This document shows positions 45,173 through 55,699 of a stretch of 56,709 nt of DNA, piece by piece. The position numbers were made by a program, and so were the translations under genes. Each line of letters starts with the position of its first letter. Positions within the stretch are counted from its first letter, which is position 1. The DNA comes from Candidatus Eiseniibacteriota bacterium (GTDB lineage Bacteria > Eisenbacteria > RBG-16-71-46): contig JACRPT010000048.1 in NCBI GenBank assembly GCA_016223045.1, positions 1 through 56,709 of the forward strand. The letters run 5' to 3'. The notes below the pieces were generated by a model. That model made no database searches and had not been told where the DNA came from. It saw only the letters and a program-made list of their open reading frames with translations.

Positions 45173-48025
45173 GTGCCTCGCATCCTTCGCCTCCGCTCCG
45201 TGCTCTGCGCCGCGCTGCTCGCCAGCCTGCCCGGCAGCGCGCCCGCGCATGCCGCCACCCCCAGGCGGCTCTACATCGCGAACGACGAGCACACCGACTA
45301 CTTCTGGACCGCGGACGATGCCGCCTACCGCACCGCGTTCCTCGACATGCTCGACTACTACATGGACCAGGCCGACTCGACCGCGTCGAACCCGTCCGAC
45401 GCGCGCGGGCGCTTCAACTGCGACGGCAGCCTGTGGGTGTGGGAGTACGAGCGCGGCCGGGGTCCCGCGCAGTTCCAGCGCCTGGTGGACCACCTGCGTG
45501 ACGGCACCATCACCATGCCGCTGAACACCGCGGTGCTGCTCTACGGCGCGATGCCGACCGAGGCGGTGCTGCGCAACATGGAGTACGCGGGGCGCCTCGA
45601 GCGGCGGTTCGGGCTGCGCTTCCCGCTGGTCGTGCCGATGGAGGACCAGACGCTGCCCGGCGGGGTGGGCGCGCTGTGGGCGGGCGCGGGCGCGCGCTGG
45701 GCCTGGAAGGGGATCTGCGGCTGCGCCACGCGCATCGACGCCGGCCATCGCCCGCGCGAGATCTACCGCTTCACCGGGCCCGACGGCTCGTCCGTCCTGG
45801 TGAAGTGGAACTCGCTCGACACCAACCACGGCCTGGGCGGCTACTGCGAGGCCAGCGACCCCGCGGCCGCCGTGCTGTACATGGACGGCGACGCCGGATT
45901 CCGGTCGCGCTGGCCGTGGCCGGTGGCCGCGGCGTTCGGCTACGGCTGCGACCGCTTCGAGACCTTCACCACCGCGTTCGTGGACGCCGCGATCGGGCTG
46001 TCGGGTCCCGACCGCCGCGTCATCGTCTCGAACGAGGCCGACTTCTTCCAGGACTTCGAGGCCAACTACGGCGCGCAGGTCCCGGCCTTCTCGGGCTCGC
46101 TCGGCAACGAGTGGGACCTCTACACCGCCTCGATGGGCGAGGTCACCGCCGACTTCAAGCGCCACCTGGAGAAGCTGCGCACCGCCGAGGCGCTCGCCAC
46201 CGTGGCGTCGCTGGACGACACCACCTTCATGCGCGGGCGCGAGAGCGCGCGTGACTCGGCGTTCCTCGCCTGCGGCCTGTACTACGAGCACGACTGGACC
46301 GCCGACGGCCCGGTGCCGCGCGACCGGCGCGCGCAGTTCCAGCGCGACATGCGCGACGCGCTCGCCGGCTACGTGGACCGGCTTCACGACGACGCGCTCG
46401 CCGCGGTCGCGGCGCTGGTGAGCGGGCCTCCCGGCGTCGAGCGCCACCTGGTCTTCAACCCGCTGTCGTGGGAGCGCACCGACTTCGCCGACCTCGCGGT
46501 GGCGCAGCCGCTGCCGGTGCACGTGGTGGACGTGGCGGCCGGCGCCGAGGTGCCGAGCCAGCCGGTGCAGGTGGACGGGCAGCCGCGCGTGCGCATCCTC
46601 GCCTCCGCGGTGCCGCCGGTCGGCTACCGGGTCTACGAGGTGCGGGCGGGCGCGGGCGGCAGCTTCCCGCCGGCCGCCACCGCGGACGGCGGCGCGCTCG
46701 ACAATGGGATCTACCGCGTTGCGCCCGGTGCGCGCGGCGAGATCGCGAGTCTCAAGGACCACCGGAGCGGCGACCGCGAGCTGGTGGCGCCGGGCGGCGC
46801 GCTCCACGACCTGGGCTCGGGGAACGGGGGCGCCGTGCTCGAGAGCGCGGGCCCGGTGTCGGCGACGCTCCGCGTGGTGGCGGGTGGCAGTCCCGCGCAC
46901 GAGACGCGCGTCACCCTCTACGCCGGGCTCGACCGCGTGGACATCGAGGGGCGCGTGACCGGGAACTTCTCGAGCGAGGTGGCCTGCGACTACGCCTTCG
47001 ACCTGCCGGGCGCGGCGATGCGCCACGAGGAGGTCGGGATGATCGCGCGCGTCGCCCGCCAGTCGAACGGCGGCGACTACGCGGACCAGAACGCGCGCAC
47101 CGACTGGCTCACCTTCAACCACTTCGTGGACCTGTCGCAGAGCGCCTACGGCGTCACGGTCTCGAACTGGGACAGCCCGTTCTTCAGGGCCGGGAACAGC
47201 ACGCCCGACTCGCTCGACGCCGCGACGCCGGAGATCTCCGCGGTGGTGGGCGTGCAGGTGGACGGTCCGTCGCTCGGCATCGGCGCGCAGGGCGGCGACG
47301 CCTCGTTCCTGGACCGCTTCGCGCTGCGCGCGCACGGCGCGTACGACCCGGCTGCGGCGATGCGCTTCGCCCTCGAGCACCAGGACCCGCTGGTGGCCGC
47401 GCGCGTCACCGGCGGCGCGAACGCGCCGCTCACGAACGCGACGTGGTCGCTCCTCACCATCAGCTCGCCGGACATCCTGCTGTGGGCGCTCAAGCCCGCG
47501 GAGGAGGGGATCGGCCAGGGCGTGATCGCGCGCGTCTGGAACCTCGCGGAGGCTCCGCGCACGCTCGGGCTCGCGCTGCCGGGCGACGCGCTCGAAGCGG
47601 CGCGGCGCGTCACCCACATCGAGACCGACCTCGGGCCCGCGAGCGTCGCCGGCGGCCTGCTCACCGACCCGCTCGCGCGCCAGCAGCTCGCCACCTACCG
47701 GCTGATCCGCGGGCCGGGCACCGGCGCGCCCGCGGGGGTGGGCACGCCGCCGCTCGTGCTCGGGCGGTACCCGAACCCGGTCACGGGCGGGAAGAGCGTG
47801 ACGCTGGAGTACGTGCTCGCGGCCGCGGGGCGCGTGCGGCTCGCCGTTCTCGACCTGCGGGGCACGCGCGTGGCGACGATCGCCGAGGGCTGGCGCGCCG
47901 CCGGCCCGCAGTCCGTGACCTGGAGCGTCGCGGGCGACGGCGGCCGGCGCCTGGCGCCCGGGATGTACTTCGTGCGCCTCGAGGCCGCGGGCAGGAGCGC
48001 GGCGAAGAAGATCGTGCTGCTCTAG
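45173..48025 (+). CDS. secreted GH38-like (alpha-mannosidase-like) protein with C-terminal FlgD-like sorting domain
   Basis: Signal peptide; RRLYIANDEHTDYFWTADDAAYRTAFLDMLDYYMDQAD and WVWEYERG resemble a GH38-type N-terminus; C-terminus RYPNPVTGGKSVTLEYVLAAAGRVRLAVLDLRGTRVATI...LAPGMYFVRLEAAGRSAAKKIVLL. Confidence 0.6.
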   Translation: MPRILRLRSVLCAALLASLPGSAPAHAATPRRLYIANDEHTDYFWTADDAAYRTAFLDMLDYYMDQADSTASNPSDARGRFNCDGSLWVWEYERGRGPAQFQRLVDHLRDGTITMPLNTAVLLYGAMPTEAVLRNMEYAGRLERRFGLRFPLVVPMEDQTLPGGVGALWAGAGARWAWKGICGCATRIDAGHRPREIYRFTGPDGSSVLVKWNSLDTNHGLGGYCEASDPAAAVLYMDGDAGFRSRWPWPVAAAFGYGCDRFETFTTAFVDAAIGLSGPDRRVIVSNEADFFQDFEANYGAQVPAFSGSLGNEWDLYTASMGEVTADFKRHLEKLRTAEALATVASLDDTTFMRGRESARDSAFLACGLYYEHDWTADGPVPRDRRAQFQRDMRDALAGYVDRLHDDALAAVAALVSGPPGVERHLVFNPLSWERTDFADLAVAQPLPVHVVDVAAGAEVPSQPVQVDGQPRVRILASAVPPVGYRVYEVRAGAGGSFPPAATADGGALDNGIYRVAPGARGEIASLKDHRSGDRELVAPGGALHDLGSGNGGAVLESAGPVSATLRVVAGGSPAHETRVTLYAGLDRVDIEGRVTGNFSSEVACDYAFDLPGAAMRHEEVGMIARVARQSNGGDYADQNARTDWLTFNHFVDLSQSAYGVTVSNWDSPFFRAGNSTPDSLDAATPEISAVVGVQVDGPSLGIGAQGGDASFLDRFALRAHGAYDPAAAMRFALEHQDPLVAARVTGGANAPLTNATWSLLTISSPDILLWALKPAEEGIGQGVIARVWNLAEAPRTLGLALPGDALEAARRVTHIETDLGPASVAGGLLTDPLARQQLATYRLIRGPGTGAPAGVGTPPLVLGRYPNPVTGGKSVTLEYVLAAAGRVRLAVLDLRGTRVATIAEGWRAAGPQSVTWSVAGDGGRRLAPGMYFVRLEAAGRSAAKKIVLL

Positions 48026-48861
48026 CCCGCCGCCTCCCAGGCGAGGCGGACGTTCGCGCGATGGACCTCGTCCATCGCCGCGCCCTTCCCGGTGTAGTCC
48101 ATCGCCGCGAGCCGCGCCTGCGCCTGGTCCGGGCCGAGGCGGGCGGCGCGGGCGTCCCGCACGCCCTGCTCCAGCGCGTCCAGGTAGGCCAGGTCGCACG
48201 CCAGTCGCGCGCGCACCTCGTCGCCGCGCGCGATCGCGCCGTGGCCCGGGACGAGCGTCGCGGCGGCGCCGGCCTCCACGAGCGGACGCAGCTTCTCCAG
48301 CGTGGCCCGGTAGACCGCGGGCGGGCGGTCGAGCCACGGGATCTCGAGGTCGGAGAGCATGTCGGCCGCGATCAGCACCCGGTGGCCGGGAAGGAGCGTC
48401 GCGAGCTGGCTGTCGCAGTGCCCCGGCGCTTCGTGGAACTCCAGCCGCCACGGCCCGAGCGTCGCCGCGTCGCCCCCGGCGAGCGGCACATCCGGCGCGA
48501 ACGGCTCGAAGCCGCGGGTCCACGATGCGCCGCACCCGGCGGCGCACGCGGCCGCGGCGCGCCGGATGGCGTCGGCGTCGCGCAGCAGCTCCGCCGCGAG
48601 CCGGTGATGCCCGAGCGTCCGCGCGCCGGGCCACCACGCGCGGCCCACGACGTGGTCCCAGTGCGCGTGGGTGAAGAGCAGCGCCACCTCGCGCGCGCCC
48701 GAGCCGCGCACGGCGGCGGCGAGGTCGTCGAGTTCGGCGGGGAGCACGCCGGGGTCCACGAGCACGGCGTGCTCCCGGTCCGCGAGCAGCACGCTGTTCA
48801 TGGCGAACGCGCGGCTCTGCCGCACGCGGATGCCGCTCCCGAGGTCGGTCCAGGCGGGCAT
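48022..48861 (-). CDS. metallo-beta-lactamase-fold hydrolase
   Basis: FTHAHWDHVVG motif, EAPGHCDSQLATLLPGHRVLIAADML, LVPGHGAIARG. Confidence 0.9.
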   Translation of the reverse strand: MPAWTDLGSGIRVRQSRAFAMNSVLLADREHAVLVDPGVLPAELDDLAAAVRGSGAREVALLFTHAHWDHVVGRAWWPGARTLGHHRLAAELLRDADAIRRAAAACAAGCGASWTRGFEPFAPDVPLAGGDAATLGPWRLEFHEAPGHCDSQLATLLPGHRVLIAADMLSDLEIPWLDRPPAVYRATLEKLRPLVEAGAAATLVPGHGAIARGDEVRARLACDLAYLDALEQGVRDARAARLGPDQAQARLAAMDYTGKGAAMDEVHRANVRLAWEAAG

Positions 48862-48879
48862 CGGGCGGCCCTCCGTCCC

Positions 48880-49917
48880 CTACTTCGACGGCGCCACGAT
48901 CTTCCCGGCGACGATCTCCTCGCGCAGCGAGTCCACCTTCGCCTTCACCGGGTCGGGGATGAGCGCCCGGTTGCGGTCGTCGTAGACCCAGCCGACGCCG
49001 TCCTCCTTGAGCCCGAACTCCTGGATCCCGCCCTTCCAGACGCCGCCCTTCAGGTCCCGGATGGTGTCGAACACGGAGGTCTCCACGTGCTTGACCATCG
49101 AGGTGAGGATGTGACCGGGGGCCTCGTCGTACTGGTCGGCATCCACGCCGATGGCGAGCTTCTTCTTCTCGCGCGCGGCTTCGAACACGCCGAGGCCGGT
49201 CGAGCCGGAAGCATGGAAGATGATGTCGGCCCCCTGGTCGTACTCGGCGAGCCCCAGTTCCTTGCCCTTCGTCGGGTCCTTGAACGCGCTGCCGGTGGTG
49301 CCGGCGTACTTGACGATGACCTCGGCCTCCGGGTTCACGGCCTTCGCGCCCGCGACGTAGCCGGCCTCGAACTTCTTGATGAGCGGGATCTGCATGCCGC
49401 CCACGAAGCCGATCCTGCCGGTCTTCGTGAGCAGCGCGGCGAGCGCGCCGACCAGGTAGGAGCCCTCCTCCTCCTTGAACTTGAGCGCGGCCAGGTTGGG
49501 CGGGAGCTGCTGGCCTTCCTTCACGGTGTAGTCCACGCACGCGAACTTCACGCCCGGGAACTCCTGCGCGAGGCCGTAGATGTCGTCGGAGAACAGGAAG
49601 CCCACGCCGAAGACGATCTGCGAGCCGCCGGCCGCGAGCTGGCGCATGGCGGCCTCCCGGTCCGCGCCCTCGCCGGTCTCGAGCGTGGCGAACTCCACGC
49701 CCAGCTCCTGCTTCGCGCGCTCGAGGCCGGCGTAGGCGGCATCGTTGAACGACTTGTCGCCACGTCCGCCGACGTCGAAGACCAGGCCGACCTTGAGCGT
49801 CGTGGCGGGGGAGGAACCGGAGGTCGCGGGCTTCTCAGCCCTTCTTCCGCATCCCGCGGCGAGGACGACGACGAGGGCGAGGTTTGCGCTGGCGCGGGCG
49901 AACGGGCGAAGTCTCAT
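48880..49917 (-). CDS. BMP-family nucleoside-binding lipoprotein
   Basis: Lipobox [88 protein letters not shown]. Confidence 0.93.
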   Translation of the reverse strand: MRLRPFARASANLALVVVLAAGCGRRAEKPATSGSSPATTLKVGLVFDVGGRGDKSFNDAAYAGLERAKQELGVEFATLETGEGADREAAMRQLAAGGSQIVFGVGFLFSDDIYGLAQEFPGVKFACVDYTVKEGQQLPPNLAALKFKEEEGSYLVGALAALLTKTGRIGFVGGMQIPLIKKFEAGYVAGAKAVNPEAEVIVKYAGTTGSAFKDPTKGKELGLAEYDQGADIIFHASGSTGLGVFEAAREKKKLAIGVDADQYDEAPGHILTSMVKHVETSVFDTIRDLKGGVWKGGIQEFGLKEDGVGWVYDDRNRALIPDPVKAKVDSLREEIVAGKIVAPSK

Positions 49918-50524
49918 CGGAACCTCCGGGTGGACTCGGCGATTCGGGCGCGGACACGCGGCGGCCGAGCTCGAAGCAGCGGCGGCAACGGGCCTCGTAC
50001 AGGTCGGCGCCGCCGACCACCACGAGGCCGCCGCGCCGCACCTTGCGGTAGGTGCGGTTGGCGGGATTGCCGCAGACGACGCAGATGGCGAGGGTCTTGG
50101 TGATGTACTCGGCGATGGCGAGCAGCTGCGGCATCGGGTCGAAGGGCTTGCCGCGGTAGTCCTGGTCGAGGCCCGCCACGATGACCCGCTTGCCGCGCCG
50201 CGCCAGCCTCTCGCACACCCGGACCAGCCCGGGTCCCAGGAACTGACCCTCGTCGATGCCGATGACCTGGGCCTCGTGGGCGTAGCGCAGGATGTCGCCG
50301 GCCTCCCTGACGGAGCGCGACGGGATGCGCAGCTCGGAATGCGAGACGATGGCGTCGCGCGCGTAGCGATCGTCGATGCCGGGCTTGAAGATCTCGACCT
50401 TCTGGCGGGCGATCTGGGCGCGGCGGAGCCGCCGGATCAGCTCCTCCGTCTTGCCGCTGTACATGCTCCCGACGATGACCTCGATCCAGCCGGACGCGGG
50501 GAAGGGAGGGGTGGGCTCGCTCAT
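49835..50524 (-). CDS. tdk: thymidine kinase
   Basis: [83 protein letters not shown]. Confidence 0.95.
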   Translation of the reverse strand: MSEPTPPFPASGWIEVIVGSMYSGKTEELIRRLRRAQIARQKVEIFKPGIDDRYARDAIVSHSELRIPSRSVREAGDILRYAHEAQVIGIDEGQFLGPGLVRVCERLARRGKRVIVAGLDQDYRGKPFDPMPQLLAIAEYITKTLAICVVCGNPANRTYRKVRRGGLVVVGGADLYEARCRRCFELGRRVSAPESPSPPGGSDETSPVRPRQRKPRPRRRPRRGMRKKG

Positions 50525-50533
50525 GGCGGCCGC

Positions 50534-50563
50534 ACGCTAGCGAAGCGGGCGCGCGCGTGTCAA
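50534..50563 (-). promoter_or_regulatory. sigma70-like promoter TTGACA-N18-TAGCGT, 9 nt before the tdk ATG
   Basis: Reverse complement TTGACACGCGCGCGCCCGCTTCGCTAGCGT. Confidence 0.6.
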
Positions 50564-50756
50564 CGACCGCACCGCTGGACCGCGCCGGCGCCGCGCGCCG
50601 CGCGCCGCTGCCGACCGCTAAAGCTGACGGTCGAGGTGGACGATACCGATGGGTGCGCGGGTGCCTCCGGGCCGCTGCCGGTCCTCCCGGGGCCTGACCC
50701 CTCATCCTGGCGATGGGCACCTCGAGACGTTGCAGGACCTGCGAAAGGGATTTCCG

Positions 50757-53285
50757 ATGAGTCTCGAGGCTGGCCGCCGGCCGCGGACGCGCCCTGGTCT
50801 CGTCGCGTGGGTGGCGAGCGCTGCCGCCATCCTGCTGGGGGCCGGCGACCTGCTCGGCTGGCAGCTGGACCTCCGGGGCCTCACCAGTGTCGTCCCCGGC
50901 CTGGTCGCCATGAATCCCGCCACCGCCGTCTGCTTCATCCTGGCCGGGGTCGCGCTGGGGCTGCTCCGGGACGGGGCCGACCGCCGCCATCTGCGGTTCC
51001 TCGGCCTGGGCTGCGCGGCGCTCGTGGCGCTCGCGGGTCTCGTCAAGCTCGGCGACCTCCACCTCGGCTGGCAGGTCGGGTTCGACCAGTGGCTCTTCCG
51101 CGAGAAGCTCGGCTCGGCGAGCGGGCTCCTGCCCAACCGCATGGCCCCGAACACCGCCCTGGACTTCCTGTTCCTCGGCGCCGCGCTTCTAACGCTCCGG
51201 CTCGAGCCGCGGCGTGGCGCGCCGCCGTCGCAGCTGCTCGCCCTGGTCCCGCTCCTGCTCTCGTTCCTGGCTCTCCTGGGCTACGCCTACGACGTCCGCC
51301 CCTTCTACGACGTGACGAAGCAGATGCCGGCGGTGTTCAACACCGCGATGGCGCTCAACACGGCGCTGGCCTTCCTTCTGCTCTCGACCGCGGTCCTCTT
51401 CGACCGGCCCGATGTCGGCCTCCCGGCGGTGTTCGGCGGCGAGGATGCCGGTGGCCTCCTCGCCCGGCGCGTCCTGCCGCTGGCCGTCCTGGTCCTCGCC
51501 GGCCTCGGCTGGCTCGAGCTCCGGGGCCAGGCCATCCCGCTCTACGACTCCCGGCTCGGCGTCTCGCTGCTCGTGGCCTCCGGCATCATCGTGCTGGCGG
51601 TCATCATCTGGCTCGCCGCCCGCTCGCTGCGGGGCGCGGACCAGGCGCGTCGCCAGGCCACCGAGGCCCTCCGTCAGGCCCACGAGGAGCTCGAGGCACG
51701 GGTCGAGGCACGAACCGCCGAGCTGGCCCGGGAGGTCGAGGAGCGCCGCCGGGCCGAAGCCTCGCTGCTCAAGCTCACCCGGGCGGTCGAGCAGACCGCG
51801 GACGCCGTGGTCATCACCGACCGGAACGGCCGGATCGAGTACGTCAACCCCGCCTTCGAGACCCTGACCGGTTACGCCCGGGACGAAGCCGTGGGGCAGA
51901 CCTCCGCGATCCTCAAGTCCGGTGCCCAGCCACCCGCCTTCTACCAGGAGCTCTGGCAGACGATCCTCGGGGGCGGCGTGTTCCAGGCCTTGTTCGTGAA
52001 CCGCAAGAAGAGCGGCGAGCGCTACCACGAGGAGAAGACGATCACCCCGATCCGCGACGAGACCGGCGCCATCATGAACTTCGTCTCGACGGGCAAGGAC
52101 ATCTCCGGGCGCGTGAAGCTCGAGGAGCAGCTCCGGCAGGCGCAGAAGATGGAGGCGATCGGCCGGCTCGCCGGTGGGGTGGCGCACGACTTCAACAACC
52201 TCCTGACTACCATGCTCGGCTACAGCCAGCTCTCCCGGAGCGGGCTCCAGCCGGACCAGCCCATCGCGCGGAACCTCGAGGAGATCGAGCAGGCCGTGCA
52301 CCGGGCGGCCGCGCTCACCCGGCAGCTCCTCGCCTTCAGTCGCCAGCAGGTCCTCCAGCCGAAGATCCTGGACCTGAATCGGCTGGTGCTCGACCTGGAC
52401 AAGATGCTCCGCCGGCTGATCGGCGAGGACATCGAGCTTCGGACCTGCCCGGCCTCCGGGCTCGGCCGCATCAAGGCCGATGAGAGCCAGATCGAGCAGA
52501 TCGTCCTGAACCTCGCGGTCAACGCCCGCGATGCGATGCCGGAGGGCGGCAACCTGACGATCGAGACGGGGAACGTCCAGCTCGACGAGCACGAAGTCCG
52601 GGACCGGCCGGGCCTCGTGCCGGGGCCCTACGTCCTGCTGGCCGTCAGCGACACCGGCTGCGGCATGGACGCCGCGACCAGGGCGCGGATCTTCGAGCCC
52701 TTCTTCACCACCAAGGAGGTCGGCAAGGGCACCGGCCTGGGGCTCTCCACGGTGGACGGGATCGTCAGGCAGAGTGGCGGCCACATCGAGGTCCGCAGCG
52801 AACCGGGGCACGGGTCGTCCTTCAGGATCCACCTCCCCCGGGCCGACGACGCCCTGGTGGAGGCCCCCCGCCCCGCGGCGGCGGAAGGCGCCTTCCGCGG
52901 CACGGAGACCGTGCTCGTGGTCGAGGACGAGGAGCAGGTGCGGGCGGTCGTCCGCGAGACCCTCGAGTCCGGAGGCTACACCGTGCTCGAGGCGACCAGC
53001 GGGTGGGAGGGCCTGGCGCTGTGCGAGCGGCGCGACCGGCCGTTCGATCTCGTCATCAGCGACGTGGTCATGCCGGGCCTGAGCGGCCCGGACTTCGGCG
53101 CCTGCATCGCCGGGCTCCAGCCCGAGGCCCGCCTCCTCTACATCTCCGGCTACGCCGAGCGGGCCTCCAGCCGCCACGGTGTGCCGGGGCCGGAGACTCC
53201 GTTCCTCCAGAAGCCCTTCACCCCGGACACGCTGCTGGGCAAGGTCCGCGAGGTGCTGGACGGGCCGAGGCGAGAGGCCGCCTGA
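50757..53285 (+). CDS. membrane hybrid sensor histidine kinase (TM region, PAS, HisKA, HATPase, REC)
   Basis: PAS: VVITDRNGRIEYVNPAFETLTGYARDEAVGQ; HisKA: GGVAHDFNNLLTTMLGYSQL; HATPase: SDTGCGMDAATRARIFEPFFTTKEVGKGTGLGLSTV; REC: VLVVEDEEQVRAVV...VISDVVMPGLSG...FLQKPFTPDTLL. Confidence 0.93.
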   Translation: MSLEAGRRPRTRPGLVAWVASAAAILLGAGDLLGWQLDLRGLTSVVPGLVAMNPATAVCFILAGVALGLLRDGADRRHLRFLGLGCAALVALAGLVKLGDLHLGWQVGFDQWLFREKLGSASGLLPNRMAPNTALDFLFLGAALLTLRLEPRRGAPPSQLLALVPLLLSFLALLGYAYDVRPFYDVTKQMPAVFNTAMALNTALAFLLLSTAVLFDRPDVGLPAVFGGEDAGGLLARRVLPLAVLVLAGLGWLELRGQAIPLYDSRLGVSLLVASGIIVLAVIIWLAARSLRGADQARRQATEALRQAHEELEARVEARTAELAREVEERRRAEASLLKLTRAVEQTADAVVITDRNGRIEYVNPAFETLTGYARDEAVGQTSAILKSGAQPPAFYQELWQTILGGGVFQALFVNRKKSGERYHEEKTITPIRDETGAIMNFVSTGKDISGRVKLEEQLRQAQKMEAIGRLAGGVAHDFNNLLTTMLGYSQLSRSGLQPDQPIARNLEEIEQAVHRAAALTRQLLAFSRQQVLQPKILDLNRLVLDLDKMLRRLIGEDIELRTCPASGLGRIKADESQIEQIVLNLAVNARDAMPEGGNLTIETGNVQLDEHEVRDRPGLVPGPYVLLAVSDTGCGMDAATRARIFEPFFTTKEVGKGTGLGLSTVDGIVRQSGGHIEVRSEPGHGSSFRIHLPRADDALVEAPRPAAAEGAFRGTETVLVVEDEEQVRAVVRETLESGGYTVLEATSGWEGLALCERRDRPFDLVISDVVMPGLSGPDFGACIAGLQPEARLLYISGYAERASSRHGVPGPETPFLQKPFTPDTLLGKVREVLDGPRREAA

Positions 53286-53564
53286 GACGGAGCGATCGCG
53301 GTCCCGGGGGCGAGCGGTCGCCCACGGACGACCGCGAGTGGTCCGAAGGGATTCCCCGGAGCGGCGCCCCCGCGCGAGCCGGCACCGGCCACACCGGGGC
53401 GTGCACGGCGCCTTCCGCGGATGTAGGATGCGGGGCGAACGCCCGAGCCGGCCACGACTTCCCGCCTTCCACCTCCGCGTGCCGGCCCTCGACCTGCGGC
53501 GCCGCCGACGCCCCTCCGGCCCGGCGCGCTGCTCGAGCGACCACGCGACACAGGGAGGTACTCG

Positions 53565-55619
53565 ATGAGTGAATCGGCCTACGGAAGGGACCGCCTGGGC
53601 GATGCCGCGGCCGCGACGAAGCTCGAATGGCTCGTCACGAACGGCATCGGGGGATTCGCCTCGGGCACGGCGAGCGGCGCGCTCACGCGCCGCTACCACG
53701 GGCTGCTGGTGGCCTCGCTCAAGCCGCCGGTCGGCCGCACGCTGCTGCTCGCGAAGCTCGCGGAGAAGATCGAGCTGGACGGCGGCTGGGTCGCGCTCGA
53801 CACCAACCGCTGGTCGAGCGGCGCGCTCTCACCGCAGGGCCACCTGCACCTCGAGTCGTTCCGACTCGACGAGACCGTGCCGGTGTGGACCTGGGCCATC
53901 GGGGACACCCGGCTCGAGAAGCGGGTGTGGATGGAGCACGGCGAGAACACCACCTACGTCGAGTACCGGCTGGTCGCGGCGCGCGCACCGGTCAAGCTGT
54001 CGCTCACCGCGCTGGTCAACCACCGGGACGCGCACGCGCTCACCGCACATGGCGGATGGAACGCCCGCGTCGAGCCCGCCGCGGACGGGGTGCGGATCGA
54101 GGCGCACGATGGCGCGACGCCCCTGTGGCTGTTCGCGCCCGGCGCCGAGGTGCGGCTCATGCACGACTGGTACCGCGGCTTCGCGCTGGCGCTCGAGAGC
54201 GAGCGCGGACTCGACGACGCCGAGGACCACCTCGCGGCGGCCGAGATCGTGGCCACGCTCGCTCCGGGCGAGGCGGTGACCGTGACCGCCAGCACGCGGC
54301 ACAACGCGGGGCTCGAGCGCGGGCTTCCGATCGCGCGCGCCTTCGCGCTCCAGCGCCGCCGCGCGCACGAGAAGAGCCTGCTGGACGCGTGGAAGAAGGC
54401 GCAGCCCAGGCTCTCGCGCAGCGCGCCCGAGTGGGTGCGACGCCTGGTGCTCGCGGCCGACGCGTTCGTGGTCGAGCGTGAGATCCGCGGCGAGCCGCAG
54501 GGCCGCAGCATCATCGCCGGCTACCCGTGGTTCAGCGACTGGGGGCGCGACACCATGATCGCGCTGCCCGGGCTGGCGCTCGCGACCGGGCGGACCGAGC
54601 TGGCGCGCGCCATCCTCTCGACCTTCTCGCGCTTCGTGGACCAGGGGATGCTGCCCAACTACTTCCCCGACCAGGGCGAGTCGCCGACCTACAACACGGC
54701 GGATGCGGCGCTCTGGTACTTCCAGGCGGTGCGCGCCTACTACGAGGCCACCGGCGACCGCAAGTTCCTGGCCGAGGTCTACCCGGTGCTCGAGGAGATC
54801 GGCGCCTGGTACGAGCGCGGCACGCGCTTCGGCATCGTGATGGACCCGGACGACAGCCTGATCCAGGCCGGCGAGCCGGGGGTCCAGCTCACCTGGATGG
54901 ACGCCAAGGTGGACGACTGGGTGGTCACGCCGCGGCAGGGCAAGCCGGTCGAGATCAACGCACTCTGGTACAACGCGCACACCGCGATGGCGATGTTCGC
55001 CGAGAAGCTCGGCCGCCCGGCCGAGTACTACGAGGACCGCGTGCAGCGCGTGGGCCGCTCGTTCGCGCGCTTCTGGAACGCGGAGGCCGGCTGTCTCTAC
55101 GACGTGCTCGACGGGCCCGAAGACCACGACCCGTCGATCCGTCCGAACCAGCTGTTCGCCGTGTCGCTGCCCGACAGCCCGCTGCCGGCCGACCAGCGCC
55201 GCGCGGTGCTCGAAACCTGCGGCCGGCTGCTGGTGACCTCGCACGGGCTCAGGAGCCTGGCGCCCACCGACCTGCGCTACCGCGGCACCTACGCGGGGGA
55301 CCGGCGCGCGCGCGACGGCGCCTACCATCAGGGCACGGCGTGGACGTGGCTGCTGCCGCACTACGCGCTCGCGCACTTCCGCGTGTACGGGAAGAGGGAA
55401 CGCTCGCTCGCCTTCCTCGAGCCCCTCGGCCAGCTCATCGGCGCGCTCGGCGTGGGCACGCTGCCCGAGGTGGCGGACGGCGACCCGCCGTTCACCCCGC
55501 GCGGCTGCATCGCCCAGGCGTGGTCGGTGGGCGAGACGCTGCGCGCGTGGCACGCCATCTCCGCGGCGAAGGCGCCGGCGACGCGCGCACGCGCGGGGGA
55601 GCTGGGGGGCGCGCGCTGA
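53565..55619 (+). CDS. glycogen debranching enzyme (amylo-alpha-1,6-glucosidase, bacterial/archaeal type)
   Basis: SD GGGAGG; WLVTNGIGGFASGTASGALTRRYHGLLVASL, IIAGYPWFSDWGRDTMIALPGLALATGR, NYFPDQGESPTYNTADAALWYFQAVRAY, LTWMDAKVDDWVVTPRQGKPVEINALWYNA. Confidence 0.93.
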   Translation: MSESAYGRDRLGDAAAATKLEWLVTNGIGGFASGTASGALTRRYHGLLVASLKPPVGRTLLLAKLAEKIELDGGWVALDTNRWSSGALSPQGHLHLESFRLDETVPVWTWAIGDTRLEKRVWMEHGENTTYVEYRLVAARAPVKLSLTALVNHRDAHALTAHGGWNARVEPAADGVRIEAHDGATPLWLFAPGAEVRLMHDWYRGFALALESERGLDDAEDHLAAAEIVATLAPGEAVTVTASTRHNAGLERGLPIARAFALQRRRAHEKSLLDAWKKAQPRLSRSAPEWVRRLVLAADAFVVEREIRGEPQGRSIIAGYPWFSDWGRDTMIALPGLALATGRTELARAILSTFSRFVDQGMLPNYFPDQGESPTYNTADAALWYFQAVRAYYEATGDRKFLAEVYPVLEEIGAWYERGTRFGIVMDPDDSLIQAGEPGVQLTWMDAKVDDWVVTPRQGKPVEINALWYNAHTAMAMFAEKLGRPAEYYEDRVQRVGRSFARFWNAEAGCLYDVLDGPEDHDPSIRPNQLFAVSLPDSPLPADQRRAVLETCGRLLVTSHGLRSLAPTDLRYRGTYAGDRRARDGAYHQGTAWTWLLPHYALAHFRVYGKRERSLAFLEPLGQLIGALGVGTLPEVADGDPPFTPRGCIAQAWSVGETLRAWHAISAAKAPATRARAGELGGAR

Positions 55620-55671
55620 GCGAGGTATCGCGCAGGCGCGGGTCCGGCATCGTCCGCGCCGGGAACGGGAA

Positions 55672-55699
55672 GCGGGCCGGCCCGCGAGGGCCGGCCCGC
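55672..55699. terminator. perfect 12-bp hairpin GCGGGCCGGCCC-GCGA-GGGCCGGCCCGC
   Basis: Perfect inverted repeat with GCGA tetraloop downstream of the debranching enzyme; no T-run. Confidence 0.55.

Noticed and set aside
44303-49540. 1745-aa minus-strand ORF covering the WWQF, GH38-like, MBL and part of the BMP genes
   Set aside because: Low-complexity Arg/Gly/Ala/His translation antisense or out-of-frame to several well-supported genes; a typical artefact of very high GC content.
46468-50103. 1211-aa plus-strand ORF
   Set aside because: Out-of-frame with the GH38-like gene and antisense to MBL, BMP and Tdk; repetitive RRGRGG-type composition.
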